Of a stretch of DNA of 6,943 bases, positions 1 to 6,584 are shown in pieces. Both the position numbers and the translations under genes were made by a program. The first letter of the stretch is position 1. Each line of letters begins with the position of its first letter. Under the pieces are notes generated by a model, which was not told the origin of the DNA, did no database searches, and was given only the letters and a program-made list of their open reading frames with translations. Source of the stretch: an uncultured Clostridium sp. (lineage in GTDB: Bacteria > Bacillota > Clostridia > TANB77 > CAG-508); contig USGK01000041.1 in assembly GCA_900554175.1 (NCBI GenBank), forward strand, positions 1 through 6,943, given 5' to 3'.

Positions 1-345
1 AAAATTAAAATATATAATTTTATATTAAATAAAAAATAAAAAAATAAACTAAAAATAGAAAATAAAAAATCAAAAAAAATCGAAAAAAAAAGCTAAAAAT
101 CATAAAAAAAAGAAAAATAAAATTTATAACTGTAAATAACTAAAAATGAACTAAAATAATAAAATATGACTTAAAATAGGCTAAAATAAAAATTAAAAAA
201 TATAGAAAAAAATAAATAAAAAATCAAATAATTTATATAATGGTTGATTTATTAAAATAAATATGAAAAAAATCGAAAAAATTAGAAAAAATTAGAAAAA
301 AATAGTAAAAAATAGATTTTTAATTAAATTATATGGGGTTAATTT
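1..345. other. A-tract-rich non-coding region upstream of recF
   Basis: No reading frame of useful length is open on either strand; stops are frequent in all frames. The plus strand is almost entirely A and T, with runs of A broken by short words. CTAAAAAT or CTAAAATAA recurs at 49, 93, 140, 151 and 181, and AAAATCGAAAAAA occurs twice, near 77 and 270. Such phased A-tracts are expected to bend or melt easily. A TATAAT word at 236-241 is the best promoter-like element, and a DnaA-box nonamer lies at the right edge (347-355). The recurring words could be low-complexity drift, an AT-rich unwinding element or an upstream activating sequence; the sequence alone does not decide. I see no RNA gene here. 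Confidence 0.6.
236..241 (+). promoter_or_regulatory. recF: possible -10 element for recF
   Basis: A perfect TATAAT lies about 105 bases upstream of the recF start. The hexamer 17 bases upstream (TAAATA, 213-218) is a poor -35 match and there is no TGn extension. In DNA this AT-rich a TATAAT can arise by chance, so recF could equally be transcribed from outside the window. Confidence 0.22.
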
Positions 346-1431
346 ATGTGGATAAATAAAGTGAAAATAAATAATTTTAGAAATTATAAAAAACAAGAAA
401 TTAATTTGAATAAAAAAATAAATATTTTTTATGGAGATAATGCACAAGGAAAAACAAATATAATAGAATCCATTTTTGTATGCAGTTTAGGAAAATCATT
501 TAGAGCAAAGAAAGATAAAGAGCTTATAAAAATAAATGAACAAAATTGTAGTATTGAGATAGATTTTGAAAAATCAGATAGAGATGGAAAAATTCTATTT
601 TCAATTGGAAATAAAAAAAATATTTATTTAAATGAAATAAAAATAAAAAAATTAAGTGAGCTTTTAGGAAATATTAATACAGTTATTTTTACTCCAGATG
701 ATATAAATATTTTAAAAGGTGGTCCTCAAAATAGAAGAAAATTCTTGGATATTATGATTAGCCAATTAAGACCAAAATATATGCATGTATATTCATTATA
801 TATAAAAACGATTGAAGAAAGAAATCTTTATTTAAAAAAAATAAAATTAGAAAATGCAAATGAAACACTTTTAGAAATTTGGGACAACCAATTAATTGAA
901 TATGGAAAAATAATTTCAGATTATAGATATGAATTTATAGAAAAAATAAAAAATAAAATAAAAAACATTCATAAAAATATAACTGGAAATAAAGAGGAGA
1001 TAAATATAGAATATATTTCTGATTGTTTAAATAAAGAAAATTATAAAAAAATGTTATTAGAAAGAAGAAACTTAGATATAATAAAAGGATTTACAACAAG
1101 AGGAATTCACAGAGATGATTTTAGTATTTTTATAAATGAAATACCAGTTAATATTTATGGATCTCAAGGACAACATAGAACAGCAATGCTTTCTTTAAAA
1201 TTATCAGAGTTAAAAGTAATTAATGATGAAATAGGAGAAAACCCAATTTTATTATTAGATGATTTTATGTCAGAATTAGATAATAAGAGAATAAATAATT
1301 TTTTAGAAACTATAGAAGATACTCAAGTAATAATTACATGTACTGATAAAATTAATATTAAAAATAAAGATTTTAATGATAAAAAAATTTTTAAAGTAAT
1401 AAATGGGGAAGTTTTTGAAGATAGTTTATAA
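346..1431 (+). CDS. recF: DNA replication/repair protein RecF
   Basis: RecF is an SMC/Rad50-like ATPase that binds gapped DNA and, with RecO and RecR, loads RecA at stalled forks and single-strand gaps. The 361-residue product is normal family length. Visible motifs are an N-terminal strand ending in FRNY (11-14), Walker A GDNAQGKT (30-37, Lys36), the family block TPDDINILKGGPQNRR (116-131), GIHRDDF (253-259), the ABC-type signature YGSQGQ (271-276) and Walker B ILLLDD (301-306) followed by the D-loop SELD (309-312). The ATG at 346 is preceded by GGGG (335-338), a weak ribosome binding site, and a DnaA-box match overlaps the start codon. The gene lies 99 bases before gyrB, the usual Firmicutes order. 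Codon use is extremely AT-rich and Lys/Asn/Ile-heavy. Assignment is secure. Confidence 0.97.
   Translation: MWINKVKINNFRNYKKQEINLNKKINIFYGDNAQGKTNIIESIFVCSLGKSFRAKKDKELIKINEQNCSIEIDFEKSDRDGKILFSIGNKKNIYLNEIKIKKLSELLGNINTVIFTPDDINILKGGPQNRRKFLDIMISQLRPKYMHVYSLYIKTIEERNLYLKKIKLENANETLLEIWDNQLIEYGKIISDYRYEFIEKIKNKIKNIHKNITGNKEEINIEYISDCLNKENYKKMLLERRNLDIIKGFTTRGIHRDDFSIFINEIPVNIYGSQGQHRTAMLSLKLSELKVINDEIGENPILLLDDFMSELDNKRINNFLETIEDTQVIITCTDKINIKNKDFNDKKIFKVINGEVFEDSL
347..355 (-). promoter_or_regulatory. DnaA-box nonamer overlapping the recF start
   Basis: TGTGGATAA on the plus strand is the exact complement of the consensus DnaA box TTATCCACA. It starts at the second base of the recF ATG and runs through codons 2-3 (Trp-Ile). 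No second consensus box was seen nearby; TGTAAATAA at 131-139 is a poor relative. A lone box could be coincidental, could mediate DnaA control of recF, or could be an outlying box of an origin to the left. Binding is not demonstrated. Confidence 0.4.
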
Positions 1432-1461
1432 TTTAAATTTAAAAATTATAAAAAAAATAAT

Positions 1462-1490
1462 TTGACAAAAAAGAATTTTACAATTATATT
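1462..1490 (+). promoter_or_regulatory. gyrB: sigma-A-type promoter of gyrB
   Basis: A perfect -35 TTGACA (1462-1467) is followed after exactly 17 bases by TATATT (1485-1490), five of six matches to the -10 consensus. The predicted start near 1497 gives a 5' leader of about 34 bases. The element sits in the recF-gyrB gap, so gyrB can be expressed independently of recF. Confidence 0.75.
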
Positions 1491-1530
1491 ATATAGTGGA
1501 AATAATTTAAGATGAAAGGATGACTTATGA

Positions 1531-3459
1531 ATGGAAAAATACAATCATGAATATGGTGCAAATCAAATACAGGTTCTTGAAGGTCTAGAAGCAGTAAGAA
1601 AAAGACCAGGTATGTACATAGGTAGTACTTCTGTTAGAGGATTACATCATATGGTATACGAAATTGTAGATAACTGTGTTGATGAAGCATTGGCAGGATA
1701 CTGTACAGAAATAGATATAGTATTAGAAAAAGGAAATATAGTTTGTGTAACTGATAATGGTAGAGGAATCCCAGTAGAAATACATCCAAAAACAAAACTT
1801 TCTACATTAGAAACAGTATATACTGTTTTACATGCAGGAGGAAAATTTGGAGGAGATAGTGGATATAAAGTATCGGGTGGATTACATGGTGTTGGAGCAT
1901 CTGTTGTAAATGCTTTATCTGAATGGACAGAAGTTACAGTAAAAAGAGATGGCGGAATATATCAAATGCGTTTTGAAAAAGGTAAAACTGTGAAAAAAAT
2001 TGAAAAAATAGGGACATGTAAAGACACTGGAACAAAGGTTAGATTTTTAGCAGATAACACAATATTTGAGTCTGTTGAATATGATTATCAAACATTAGAG
2101 ACAAGATTTAGAGAGATAGCATTTTTAACAAAGGGTCTTAAAATTAATATTGAAGATCAAAGAGGAGAAGAGATAAAAAGAGCTGAATTTTGTTATGAAG
2201 GTGGATTGAAATCTTTTGTTGAATTTTTGAATAAATCAAAGGAAAAAATAAATAAAGAGCCAATTTATATTGAAAAAAATGGAGAGGTTCCAGTAGAAAT
2301 TGCAATTCAATATACAACTTCTTATTCAGAAAATATATATACATTTGTCAATAATATTAATACTGTAGAAGGTGGAACGCATTTAGAAGGATTCAAAAGA
2401 TCTTTAACTAAAGTTTTTAATGACTATGCAAGATCTCATAATATTTTAAAAGACAAAGATTCAAATCTTCAAGGTGAAGATATAAGAGAAGGAATTACAG
2501 CAGTTGTTTCTGTTAAAGTAAAAGAGCCACAATTTGAAGGACAGACAAAAACAAAACTTGGAAACAGTGAAGTAACTGGTGTTGTTCAATCTATGGTAAA
2601 TGAAGCTTTATCAATATATTTAGAAGAAAACCCATCAGTTGGAAAATCTATTCTTGAAAAATGTATAAGTGCTTCAAGAGCTAGGGAAGCAGCAAGAAAG
2701 GCACGTGAGTTAGTTAGAAGAAAAAGTGCTTTAGAAACAACAACTCTTCCTGGAAAACTTGCAGATTGTAGTAGTAAAAACGCTGAGGAATGTGAAGTTT
2801 ATATAGTCGAAGGAGACTCTGCTGGAGGAAGTGCAAAGCAAGGAAGAGATAGAAAATTTCAAGCAATTTTACCTCTTTGGGGAAAAATGCTTAATGTTGA
2901 AAAAGCAAGAGCAGATAAAATTTATGGAAATGATAAATTAAATCCAGTTATAATTGCAGTAGGGGCAGGAATTGGAGCTGACTTTGATATTACCAAAATA
3001 AGATATGGTAAAGTAATAATTATGGCTGATGCAGATGTTGATGGAGCACATATTAGAACATTATTATTAACATTTTTCTTTAGATATATGAGACCTTTAA
3101 TCGAAAATGGAAATGTATATTTAGCTCAACCACCACTTTATAAGTTATCTAAAAAAGGAATGGAAGATGTTTATTGTTATACAGATGAAGATTTGGATAA
3201 AGCTTATAAAGATTTAGAAGCTAAAGGTATAAAAAGGGAACAACTAGGGCTACAACGTTATAAAGGTTTGGGAGAAATGAATCCAGAGCAACTTTGGGAA
3301 ACAACAATGGATCCCGAAAGAAGAATATTGGTAAAAGTTACAATGGATGATGCAATTAAAGCTGATGAAACTTTCACTATTTTAATGGGGGATGAAGTTG
3401 AACCTAGAAAAAATTTCATCCAAGAAAATGCAAAATATGTTAAGAATTTGGATGTATAA
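1531..3459 (+). CDS. gyrB: DNA gyrase subunit B (GyrB)
   Basis: GyrB is the ATPase subunit of the type IIA topoisomerase that introduces negative supercoils; it works in the cytoplasm as A2B2 with GyrA. The 642-residue product has the Gram-positive length, without the C-terminal-half insertion of enterobacterial GyrB. The GHKL ATPase carries YEIVDN (43-48, catalytic Glu44, Mg-binding Asn48), DNGRGIP (75-81) and GGLHGVGASVVNALS (117-131). The transducer has QTKTKLG (338-344, with the ATP-contacting Lys340). The TOPRIM domain has EGDSAGG (427-433, Glu427) and the metal-binding DADVD (500-504). LQRYKGLGEMN (574-584) marks the tail. The ATG at 1531 follows GAAAGGA (1514-1520); an overlapping ATG at 1527 is out of frame and closes after seven codons. 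The gene has its own promoter and terminator. gyrA is not downstream. Base composition is visibly less AT-extreme than in the other genes, as expected for a highly conserved protein. Confidence 0.99.
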   Translation: MEKYNHEYGANQIQVLEGLEAVRKRPGMYIGSTSVRGLHHMVYEIVDNCVDEALAGYCTEIDIVLEKGNIVCVTDNGRGIPVEIHPKTKLSTLETVYTVLHAGGKFGGDSGYKVSGGLHGVGASVVNALSEWTEVTVKRDGGIYQMRFEKGKTVKKIEKIGTCKDTGTKVRFLADNTIFESVEYDYQTLETRFREIAFLTKGLKINIEDQRGEEIKRAEFCYEGGLKSFVEFLNKSKEKINKEPIYIEKNGEVPVEIAIQYTTSYSENIYTFVNNINTVEGGTHLEGFKRSLTKVFNDYARSHNILKDKDSNLQGEDIREGITAVVSVKVKEPQFEGQTKTKLGNSEVTGVVQSMVNEALSIYLEENPSVGKSILEKCISASRAREAARKARELVRRKSALETTTLPGKLADCSSKNAEECEVYIVEGDSAGGSAKQGRDRKFQAILPLWGKMLNVEKARADKIYGNDKLNPVIIAVGAGIGADFDITKIRYGKVIIMADADVDGAHIRTLLLTFFFRYMRPLIENGNVYLAQPPLYKLSKKGMEDVYCYTDEDLDKAYKDLEAKGIKREQLGLQRYKGLGEMNPEQLWETTMDPERRILVKVTMDDAIKADETFTILMGDEVEPRKNFIQENAKYVKNLDV

Positions 3460-3478
3460 TTTTCAAAAATATAAAAAG

Positions 3479-3524
3479 AAAAGTTAAAGGAAGATAGAAT
3501 ATTAACTATCTTCCTTTAACTTTT
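3479..3524 (+). terminator. strong Rho-independent terminator after gyrB
   Basis: Arms 3479-3497 and 3506-3524 are perfectly complementary over 19 bp around an 8-base loop (AATATTAA). The right arm ends in TTTT, and the stem includes GGAAGATAG paired with CTATCTTCC. It begins 19 bases after the gyrB stop. On the minus strand the hairpin is followed by a T-rich run (complement of about 3467-3478), so it could also stop transcription arriving from the right. It separates gyrB from everything downstream. Confidence 0.9.
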
Positions 3525-3551
3525 AAAGCCAATGATAATCTTAGACTCAAA

Positions 3552-3588
3552 CTAATATATATAGCTTTTTAACCTAATATATATTGCT
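3552..3588. repeat. 15-base tandem-like direct repeat
   Basis: CTAATATATATAGCT (3552-3566) and CTAATATATATTGCT (3574-3588) match at 14 of 15 positions with a 22-base period. On the minus strand they cover the end of the tentative small ORF. The A/T core is low complexity, but the flanking CTA and GCT make it more than a simple AT run. Confidence 0.7.
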
Positions 3589-3764
3589 ATATAAATAAGC
3601 CATAAGCAACATATATTAATCAGTTGTTCGACTAAGAATACACTTTTAATAGATTTATTCATCCAAATTGGACTAGTAAAAACCATTAAGAAATATAAAA
3701 ATAATCTTAGCTCGAATATATTACATATATTGTAACCATAGTAAAATACAGCTTGCCTACACAT
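3552..3764 (-). CDS. possible small membrane protein (tentative)
   Basis: A 70-codon minus-strand ORF starts at ATG 3764-3762. GGAGAG (complement of 3776-3781) lies 11 bases before that ATG, a slightly long spacing. The open frame extends upstream to an ATG at 3809, but that one has no visible binding site. The product has two hydrophobic stretches, LRLFLYFLMVFTSPIW (residues 19-34) and LINICCLWLIYIAIYI (47-62), compatible with two membrane segments, plus several Cys. A promoter-like pair lies upstream (3845-3873) and the gyrB terminator could serve as its end. Against it, the Cys-rich residue mix is unlike the neighbouring genes and typical of chance ORFs in AT-rich DNA, and I recognise no family. 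The same transcript could be a non-coding RNA. Confidence 0.2.
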   Translation of the reverse strand: MCRQAVFYYGYNICNIFELRLFLYFLMVFTSPIWMNKSIKSVFLVEQLINICCLWLIYIAIYIRLKSYIY

Positions 3765-3791
3765 AATATATTCTTCTCTCCAACATATATT
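3607..3791. repeat. degenerate dispersed direct repeat copies
   Basis: CAACATATATT occurs at 3607-3617 and 3781-3791, and similarity continues for nine more bases with mismatches (16 of 20 overall). Related words are TCTTAG at 3539 and 3705 with TCTTGG at 3863, each followed by a CTC-containing stretch, and TAAAAACCA at 3677 and 3800. The spacings (174, 166, 158 and 123) are close but unequal, suggesting a decayed duplication of roughly 160-175 bases or simply recurring AT words. Confidence 0.4.
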
Positions 3792-3844
3792 GATCTGATT
3801 AAAAACCAATATACATTTTTGACTGAAAATTAATAAACTATAAT

Positions 3845-3873
3845 ATTGTAATCTATTAATTTTCTTGGCTCAA
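3845..3873 (-). promoter_or_regulatory. possible minus-strand promoter in the spacer
   Basis: Read leftward, TTGAGC (complement of 3868-3873) is followed after exactly 17 bases by TACAAT (complement of 3845-3850), four and five of six consensus matches. A transcript would start near 3838, run through the tentative small ORF and reach the bidirectional hairpin at 3524-3479, giving about 360 bases. This is a pattern match only. Confidence 0.3.
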
Positions 3874-4000
3874 CTATCATCAACTTTATAATATTATTAT
3901 GTGCAAATTTATTTTTATTATTCAATTTTTTTTAAAATTTATAAAATTTTTTTTTAATTAAATAACGTATTTTTTGTAGAATAAAGACGAACGATTTTAC

Positions 4001-4029
4001 TTGACTTTTGACTAGTTTAAAATTATAAT
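4001..4029 (+). promoter_or_regulatory. consensus sigma-A promoter of the VirB4-like operon
   Basis: TTGACT (4001-4006), 17 bases, then a perfect TATAAT (4024-4029). The predicted start near 4036 leaves a leader of only about 13 bases before the ATG at 4049, just enough for the ribosome binding site AGGAG (4039-4043). The word TTGACT repeats at 4008-4013, a 7-base-period duplication inside the spacer that could be an operator half-site or chance. Long T/A tracts upstream may act as an UP element. Confidence 0.8.
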
Positions 4030-4048
4030 GTTTTTGAAAGGAGAGAAA

Positions 4049-4639
4049 ATGAAGAAAAATAAACTGGAAGAATGTGTGCAAGATTATATTCCTATTCAAA
4101 AGATATTTGAAAATGGAATAATAAAATTAAAAAATAATAAATACATCAAGATAATAAAAATAGATCCGATTAATTTTTATTTGAGATCAGATTTAGAAAA
4201 ACAATCTATTTTGAATTCTTATAAAATTTTTTTAAAAACATGTGATTTTGATATTCAAATTTTAGTTCAAAGCTCAAAACAAAATCTTGAAAGAAATATT
4301 AAATTAATAAAAGAAAATACAATAAGAGAAAAAAAGGAATATTTAACAAATATTTCAAATGAATATATTAAATTCATTAATAATATTAATTCAATTAAAA
4401 GCTCATCATCAAAAAATTTTTTTTTAATTATAAAAAGTTCAGAAAAAATCAATAATTTAACAAATTCAGAAGAAATTATTTTTGAAGAATTAAATGAAAA
4501 ATATTTGAAAATAAAAGAATGCTTATTAAGGTGCGGAAATAGAGTCAGTGATTTTTCAGACAAAAGAGTAATTATTCAAATTTTTTATTCTTTTTATAAT
4601 TCAAGAAAATATCTAAAATCAGAATCAGAAATTCAATAA
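4049..4639 (+). CDS. VirB4/TrsE-type N-terminal domain protein
   Basis: This 196-residue protein resembles the N-terminal region of the VirB4/TrsE conjugation ATPases of Gram-positive integrative elements. It has a beta-rich start with KYIKIIKIDPINFYLRS (31-47), a helix and strand around SYKIFLKTCDFDIQILVQS (57-75), a charged helical middle, a strand FFLIIKS (124-130), then CLLRCGN (158-164) and a closing strand RVIIQIFY (173-180). It has no Walker motif, signal peptide or membrane segment, so it is probably a cytoplasmic partner of the ATPase encoded next. I place the start at ATG 4049, with AGGAG five bases upstream. An in-frame ATG at 4028 lies inside the -10 element, before the predicted transcript start, so it cannot be used from this promoter. 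The next gene begins 24 bases after the stop with no terminator between, so they form an operon. The family call is from pattern memory. Confidence 0.72.
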   Translation: MKKNKLEECVQDYIPIQKIFENGIIKLKNNKYIKIIKIDPINFYLRSDLEKQSILNSYKIFLKTCDFDIQILVQSSKQNLERNIKLIKENTIREKKEYLTNISNEYIKFINNINSIKSSSSKNFFLIIKSSEKINNLTNSEEIIFEELNEKYLKIKECLLRCGNRVSDFSDKRVIIQIFYSFYNSRKYLKSESEIQ

Positions 4640-4650
4640 TAATTAATTAA

Positions 4651-4669
4651 AAAGGAGGAAAAAATAATT
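4651..4669 (+). promoter_or_regulatory. ribosome binding site pointing to an AUA/AUU start
   Basis: AAAGGAGG (4651-4658) is a near-perfect Shine-Dalgarno sequence. The codons at normal distance in the open frame are ATA (4664-4666, five bases away) and ATT (4667-4669, eight bases away). No ATG, GTG or TTG occurs in this frame between the stop at 4640-4642 and the ATG at 4889. A binding site this strong would otherwise be purposeless, so it argues for initiation here. Confidence 0.75.
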
Positions 4670-6508
4670 TTCAAAAAAATAAAAAAAGACGATTTAAATA
4701 AAAATAAAAAAAGTTTTTATTCAGGTACAATAAATGATATTGATAAAATAAGTCCAAGTTATATTAATTTAAAGAATCCAAAATATATAGAAATTGATAA
4801 TTTATTTTATTCAGGTTTAATTATAACAAATTATTATAGAGAGCAAAAGGATATATTACTAAAAAATTTATTAGAAGCAAATATAAATATGAATTTTTCT
4901 ATATTTTATGAAAAACAAGATCAATATAAAACAATAAAGGATTTAACTTATCATATAGGGAATGTTGGTTTAGATCTAAAAGAAAAAAATCAAAATAGAC
5001 AAGATATAGATATTGCAGTTTTTACCTATAATGATGCAAAATATATAAGAAAAGAAATGCAAGTAAATAATGAAGATTTATATTTTTTGTATATTTATAT
5101 TAGCATATATGCAGAAGATATAAAAGAATTAGAATATTATATTGACAAAGTAGAGGGGATTTTGCAAAGCAAAGGAATGCAAAGTATAAGGTCAAATTTT
5201 AGACAAGAGCAAGTTTTTAATTCATGTATACCAATTATGGAAAATAATTTAGATATAAAAAATTCTGCAAAAAGAAATGTTTTAACAAATGGAATCTTGG
5301 CTACATATCCATTTATTTCTTCATCAATATTTGATGAAGAGGGAATTTTTATTGGAAAAAACATTTATAATAATTCAATGGTTTTTATAGACAGATATAA
5401 TAGAGAAAAATATAAGAATTCAAATATGTGTATTTTTGGAACAAGTGGAGCTGGAAAGTCATATTATGCAAAGCTTTTAATATTGAGGTCAAGTTTAATG
5501 GGGATATCACAATATGTATTAGATCCAGAAAGAGAATATGAAAAATTATGCGAAATACTTCATGGTACAGAAGTAAAAATAGGGCCTTCATCTAATACTT
5601 TTATAAATGTTTTAGAAATTAGAGAAGAAAGTTTAGAAGAAGGTGAAGAGGGATATCTTGCAACAAAAATTTCTAAATTAATGGGATTTTTTAATTTAAT
5701 TTTTGGAAATATTGAAGAAGAAGATAAAGCTTTATTGGAAGAAAAAATCATTGAAATGTATAATTTAAAAGGAATAAATTTTGATGATAATAGTTTATAT
5801 AAGATAATTAAAAAAGAAAAAAAATATAAATCAAGAAAGAATAAAATATTCAAAATAAAAAAATTTAAAGATAAAAAAGATATGCCTCTACTTGAAGATT
5901 TGTATGATATTTTAGTAAATGATAAAAAATTAAGAAAACTAGGAAATAAATTATTTCCATTTGTAAAAGGCTCTTTAAAATTTTTCAATAATTATACTAA
6001 TATAGAATTAAATAATAAATTAATAATTGCAGATATATATGATTTGGGTGAGGAAAATTTAAAATATGGTATGTATTTATTTACAGATTTATTTTGGGAT
6101 AAAATTAAAATAAATAGAGATGAAAAGAAATCGATTTATTTTGACGAGATATGGAGATTAATTGGAGTAACTTCCAATAAAGATGTTGCATCATTTATTT
6201 ATAAAATTTTTAAAACTATTAGAAAGTATGGAGGCAGTAGTGTTGCAATTACTCAAGATATTTCGGATTTATTTTCTTTAGAAAATGGAATATATGGAAA
6301 GAGTATTTTAAATAATTCAAGTATAAAAAATTTTTTCTCACTAGAAGAAAATAATATAAAAATATTATCAGAAAATATAAATTTATCTGAAAAAGAAAAA
6401 ATAGAAATTAAAAGTTTGAAAAGAGGAGAAAGTATTATGTTTGTAGAGGAGGAACATATATTAGTAAAAATTGAAAGTTCAGATTATGAAAAAAATATTT
6501 TAAATTAA
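4664..6508 (+). CDS. VirB4/TrsE-family type IV secretion ATPase, non-ATG start
   Basis: VirB4-family ATPases energise assembly of, and substrate transfer by, type IV secretion and conjugation machines at the inner face of the membrane. From the start chosen here the product has 614 residues. The N-terminal part includes SYINLKNPKYIEIDNLFYSG (32-51) and EKQDQYKTIKDLTYHIGNV (83-101), as in TrsE-type proteins. A RecA-like ATPase follows with Walker A GTSGAGKS (259-266), a Lys-rich linker (about 383-405), Walker B SIYFDEIW (490-497, Asp494 and Glu495) and KYGGSSVAITQDISDLF (521-537) with the TQ motif. The strong binding site at 4651-4658 and 75 open codons with family-like sequence favour ATA 4664, or ATT 4667, over ATG 4889, which lacks a binding site. 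Together with the preceding 196-residue protein the total is about 810 residues, near a full one-piece VirB4. No signal peptide or membrane segment is seen. The family is confident; the exact start is less so. Confidence 0.85.
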   Translation: MIFKKIKKDDLNKNKKSFYSGTINDIDKISPSYINLKNPKYIEIDNLFYSGLIITNYYREQKDILLKNLLEANINMNFSIFYEKQDQYKTIKDLTYHIGNVGLDLKEKNQNRQDIDIAVFTYNDAKYIRKEMQVNNEDLYFLYIYISIYAEDIKELEYYIDKVEGILQSKGMQSIRSNFRQEQVFNSCIPIMENNLDIKNSAKRNVLTNGILATYPFISSSIFDEEGIFIGKNIYNNSMVFIDRYNREKYKNSNMCIFGTSGAGKSYYAKLLILRSSLMGISQYVLDPEREYEKLCEILHGTEVKIGPSSNTFINVLEIREESLEEGEEGYLATKISKLMGFFNLIFGNIEEEDKALLEEKIIEMYNLKGINFDDNSLYKIIKKEKKYKSRKNKIFKIKKFKDKKDMPLLEDLYDILVNDKKLRKLGNKLFPFVKGSLKFFNNYTNIELNNKLIIADIYDLGEENLKYGMYLFTDLFWDKIKINRDEKKSIYFDEIWRLIGVTSNKDVASFIYKIFKTIRKYGGSSVAITQDISDLFSLENGIYGKSILNNSSIKNFFSLEENNIKILSENINLSEKEKIEIKSLKRGESIMFVEEEHILVKIESSDYEKNILN

Positions 6509-6584
6509 AAAGAAAGTATATAAATGATAATATAAATTATAAGAAAGTAATAATATCATACATTTATGAAGGGAGATTTTATAA
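6509..6584 (+). other. 76-base leader between the ATPase and the receiver-like gene
   Basis: No terminator is visible, so the next gene is probably co-transcribed. AAGAAAGTA occurs twice (6510-6518 and 6541-6549, 31-base period). ATAAATG (6520-6526) can pair with CATTTAT (6561-6567), whose right arm ends two bases before the AGGGAG of the binding site (6570-6575). The pairing is A/U-rich and weak; a role in translation control is only a possibility. Confidence 0.3.

Larger units (their letters stand above)
3525..4000. other. spacer of unusual composition between gyrB and the VirB4-like operon
   Basis: No convincing plus-strand gene is present. From about 3540 to 3880 the plus strand loses the A-over-T purine bias of the flanking genes and contains more C, as if transcribed leftward or of different origin. 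It holds the short direct repeats and the tentative minus-strand unit listed separately. From about 3890 to 3965 it becomes long T and A tracts (runs of eight and nine T), a possible bend or UP-element-like region upstream of the promoter at 4001. No tRNA, rRNA, CRISPR or transposase remnant was recognised. Confidence 0.6.

Noticed and set aside
448..470. Damaged RecF Walker A or signature motif
   Set aside because: GDNAQGKT, SQGQ and LLLDD are all intact and in the right order; recF looks functional.
1425..1452. Hairpin at the end of recF as a terminator
   Set aside because: A 10-bp stem can form (1425-1434 with 1443-1452), but it is all A/T, overlaps the stop codon and is followed by A rather than T on the plus strand.
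1527..1550. Seven-codon leader peptide overlapping the gyrB start
   Set aside because: It arises from ATGAATG at the start site; the gyrB ATG at 1531 has a normally spaced binding site, and nothing suggests the short frame is used.
2144..2344. Minus-strand open frame inside gyrB
   Set aside because: It is an antisense shadow of a conserved GyrB region, with no promoter or binding site and a composition expected from reversed AT-rich codons.
2872..2886. Trp450 in PLWGK of GyrB, where many bacteria have Arg or Lys, as a drug-resistance change
   Set aside because: As far as I recall, PLWGKMLNVEKAR is a common form in Clostridia, so it is more likely a lineage trait than a resistance mutation.
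3622..3640. tRNA T-arm-like word GTTCGACT in the spacer
   Set aside because: The flanking bases do not form a T stem and no acceptor or anticodon arm can be drawn around it.
4028..4051. Longer start for the N-terminal domain protein at ATG 4028
   Set aside because: It lies inside the -10 hexamer, and the ribosome binding site is downstream of it, directly before ATG 4049.
4637..4669. Programmed frameshift or readthrough joining the two VirB4-like frames
   Set aside because: The frames do not overlap: the first ends at 4639, the second has a stop at 4640-4642, and a separate strong ribosome binding site follows.
5137..5988. Three minus-strand open frames inside the ATPase gene, plus one at 4267-4563
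   Set aside because: Their Phe/Leu/Ser-rich products are the usual reverse complements of Lys/Asn/Glu-rich coding sequence; the plus-strand protein has clear ATPase motifs.
4889..6508. ATPase gene starting at the ATG at 4889
   Set aside because: The frame is open for 75 codons upstream with family-like sequence and an AAAGGAGG site at its head, while 4889 has no convincing binding site. An internal Met is the simpler reading.
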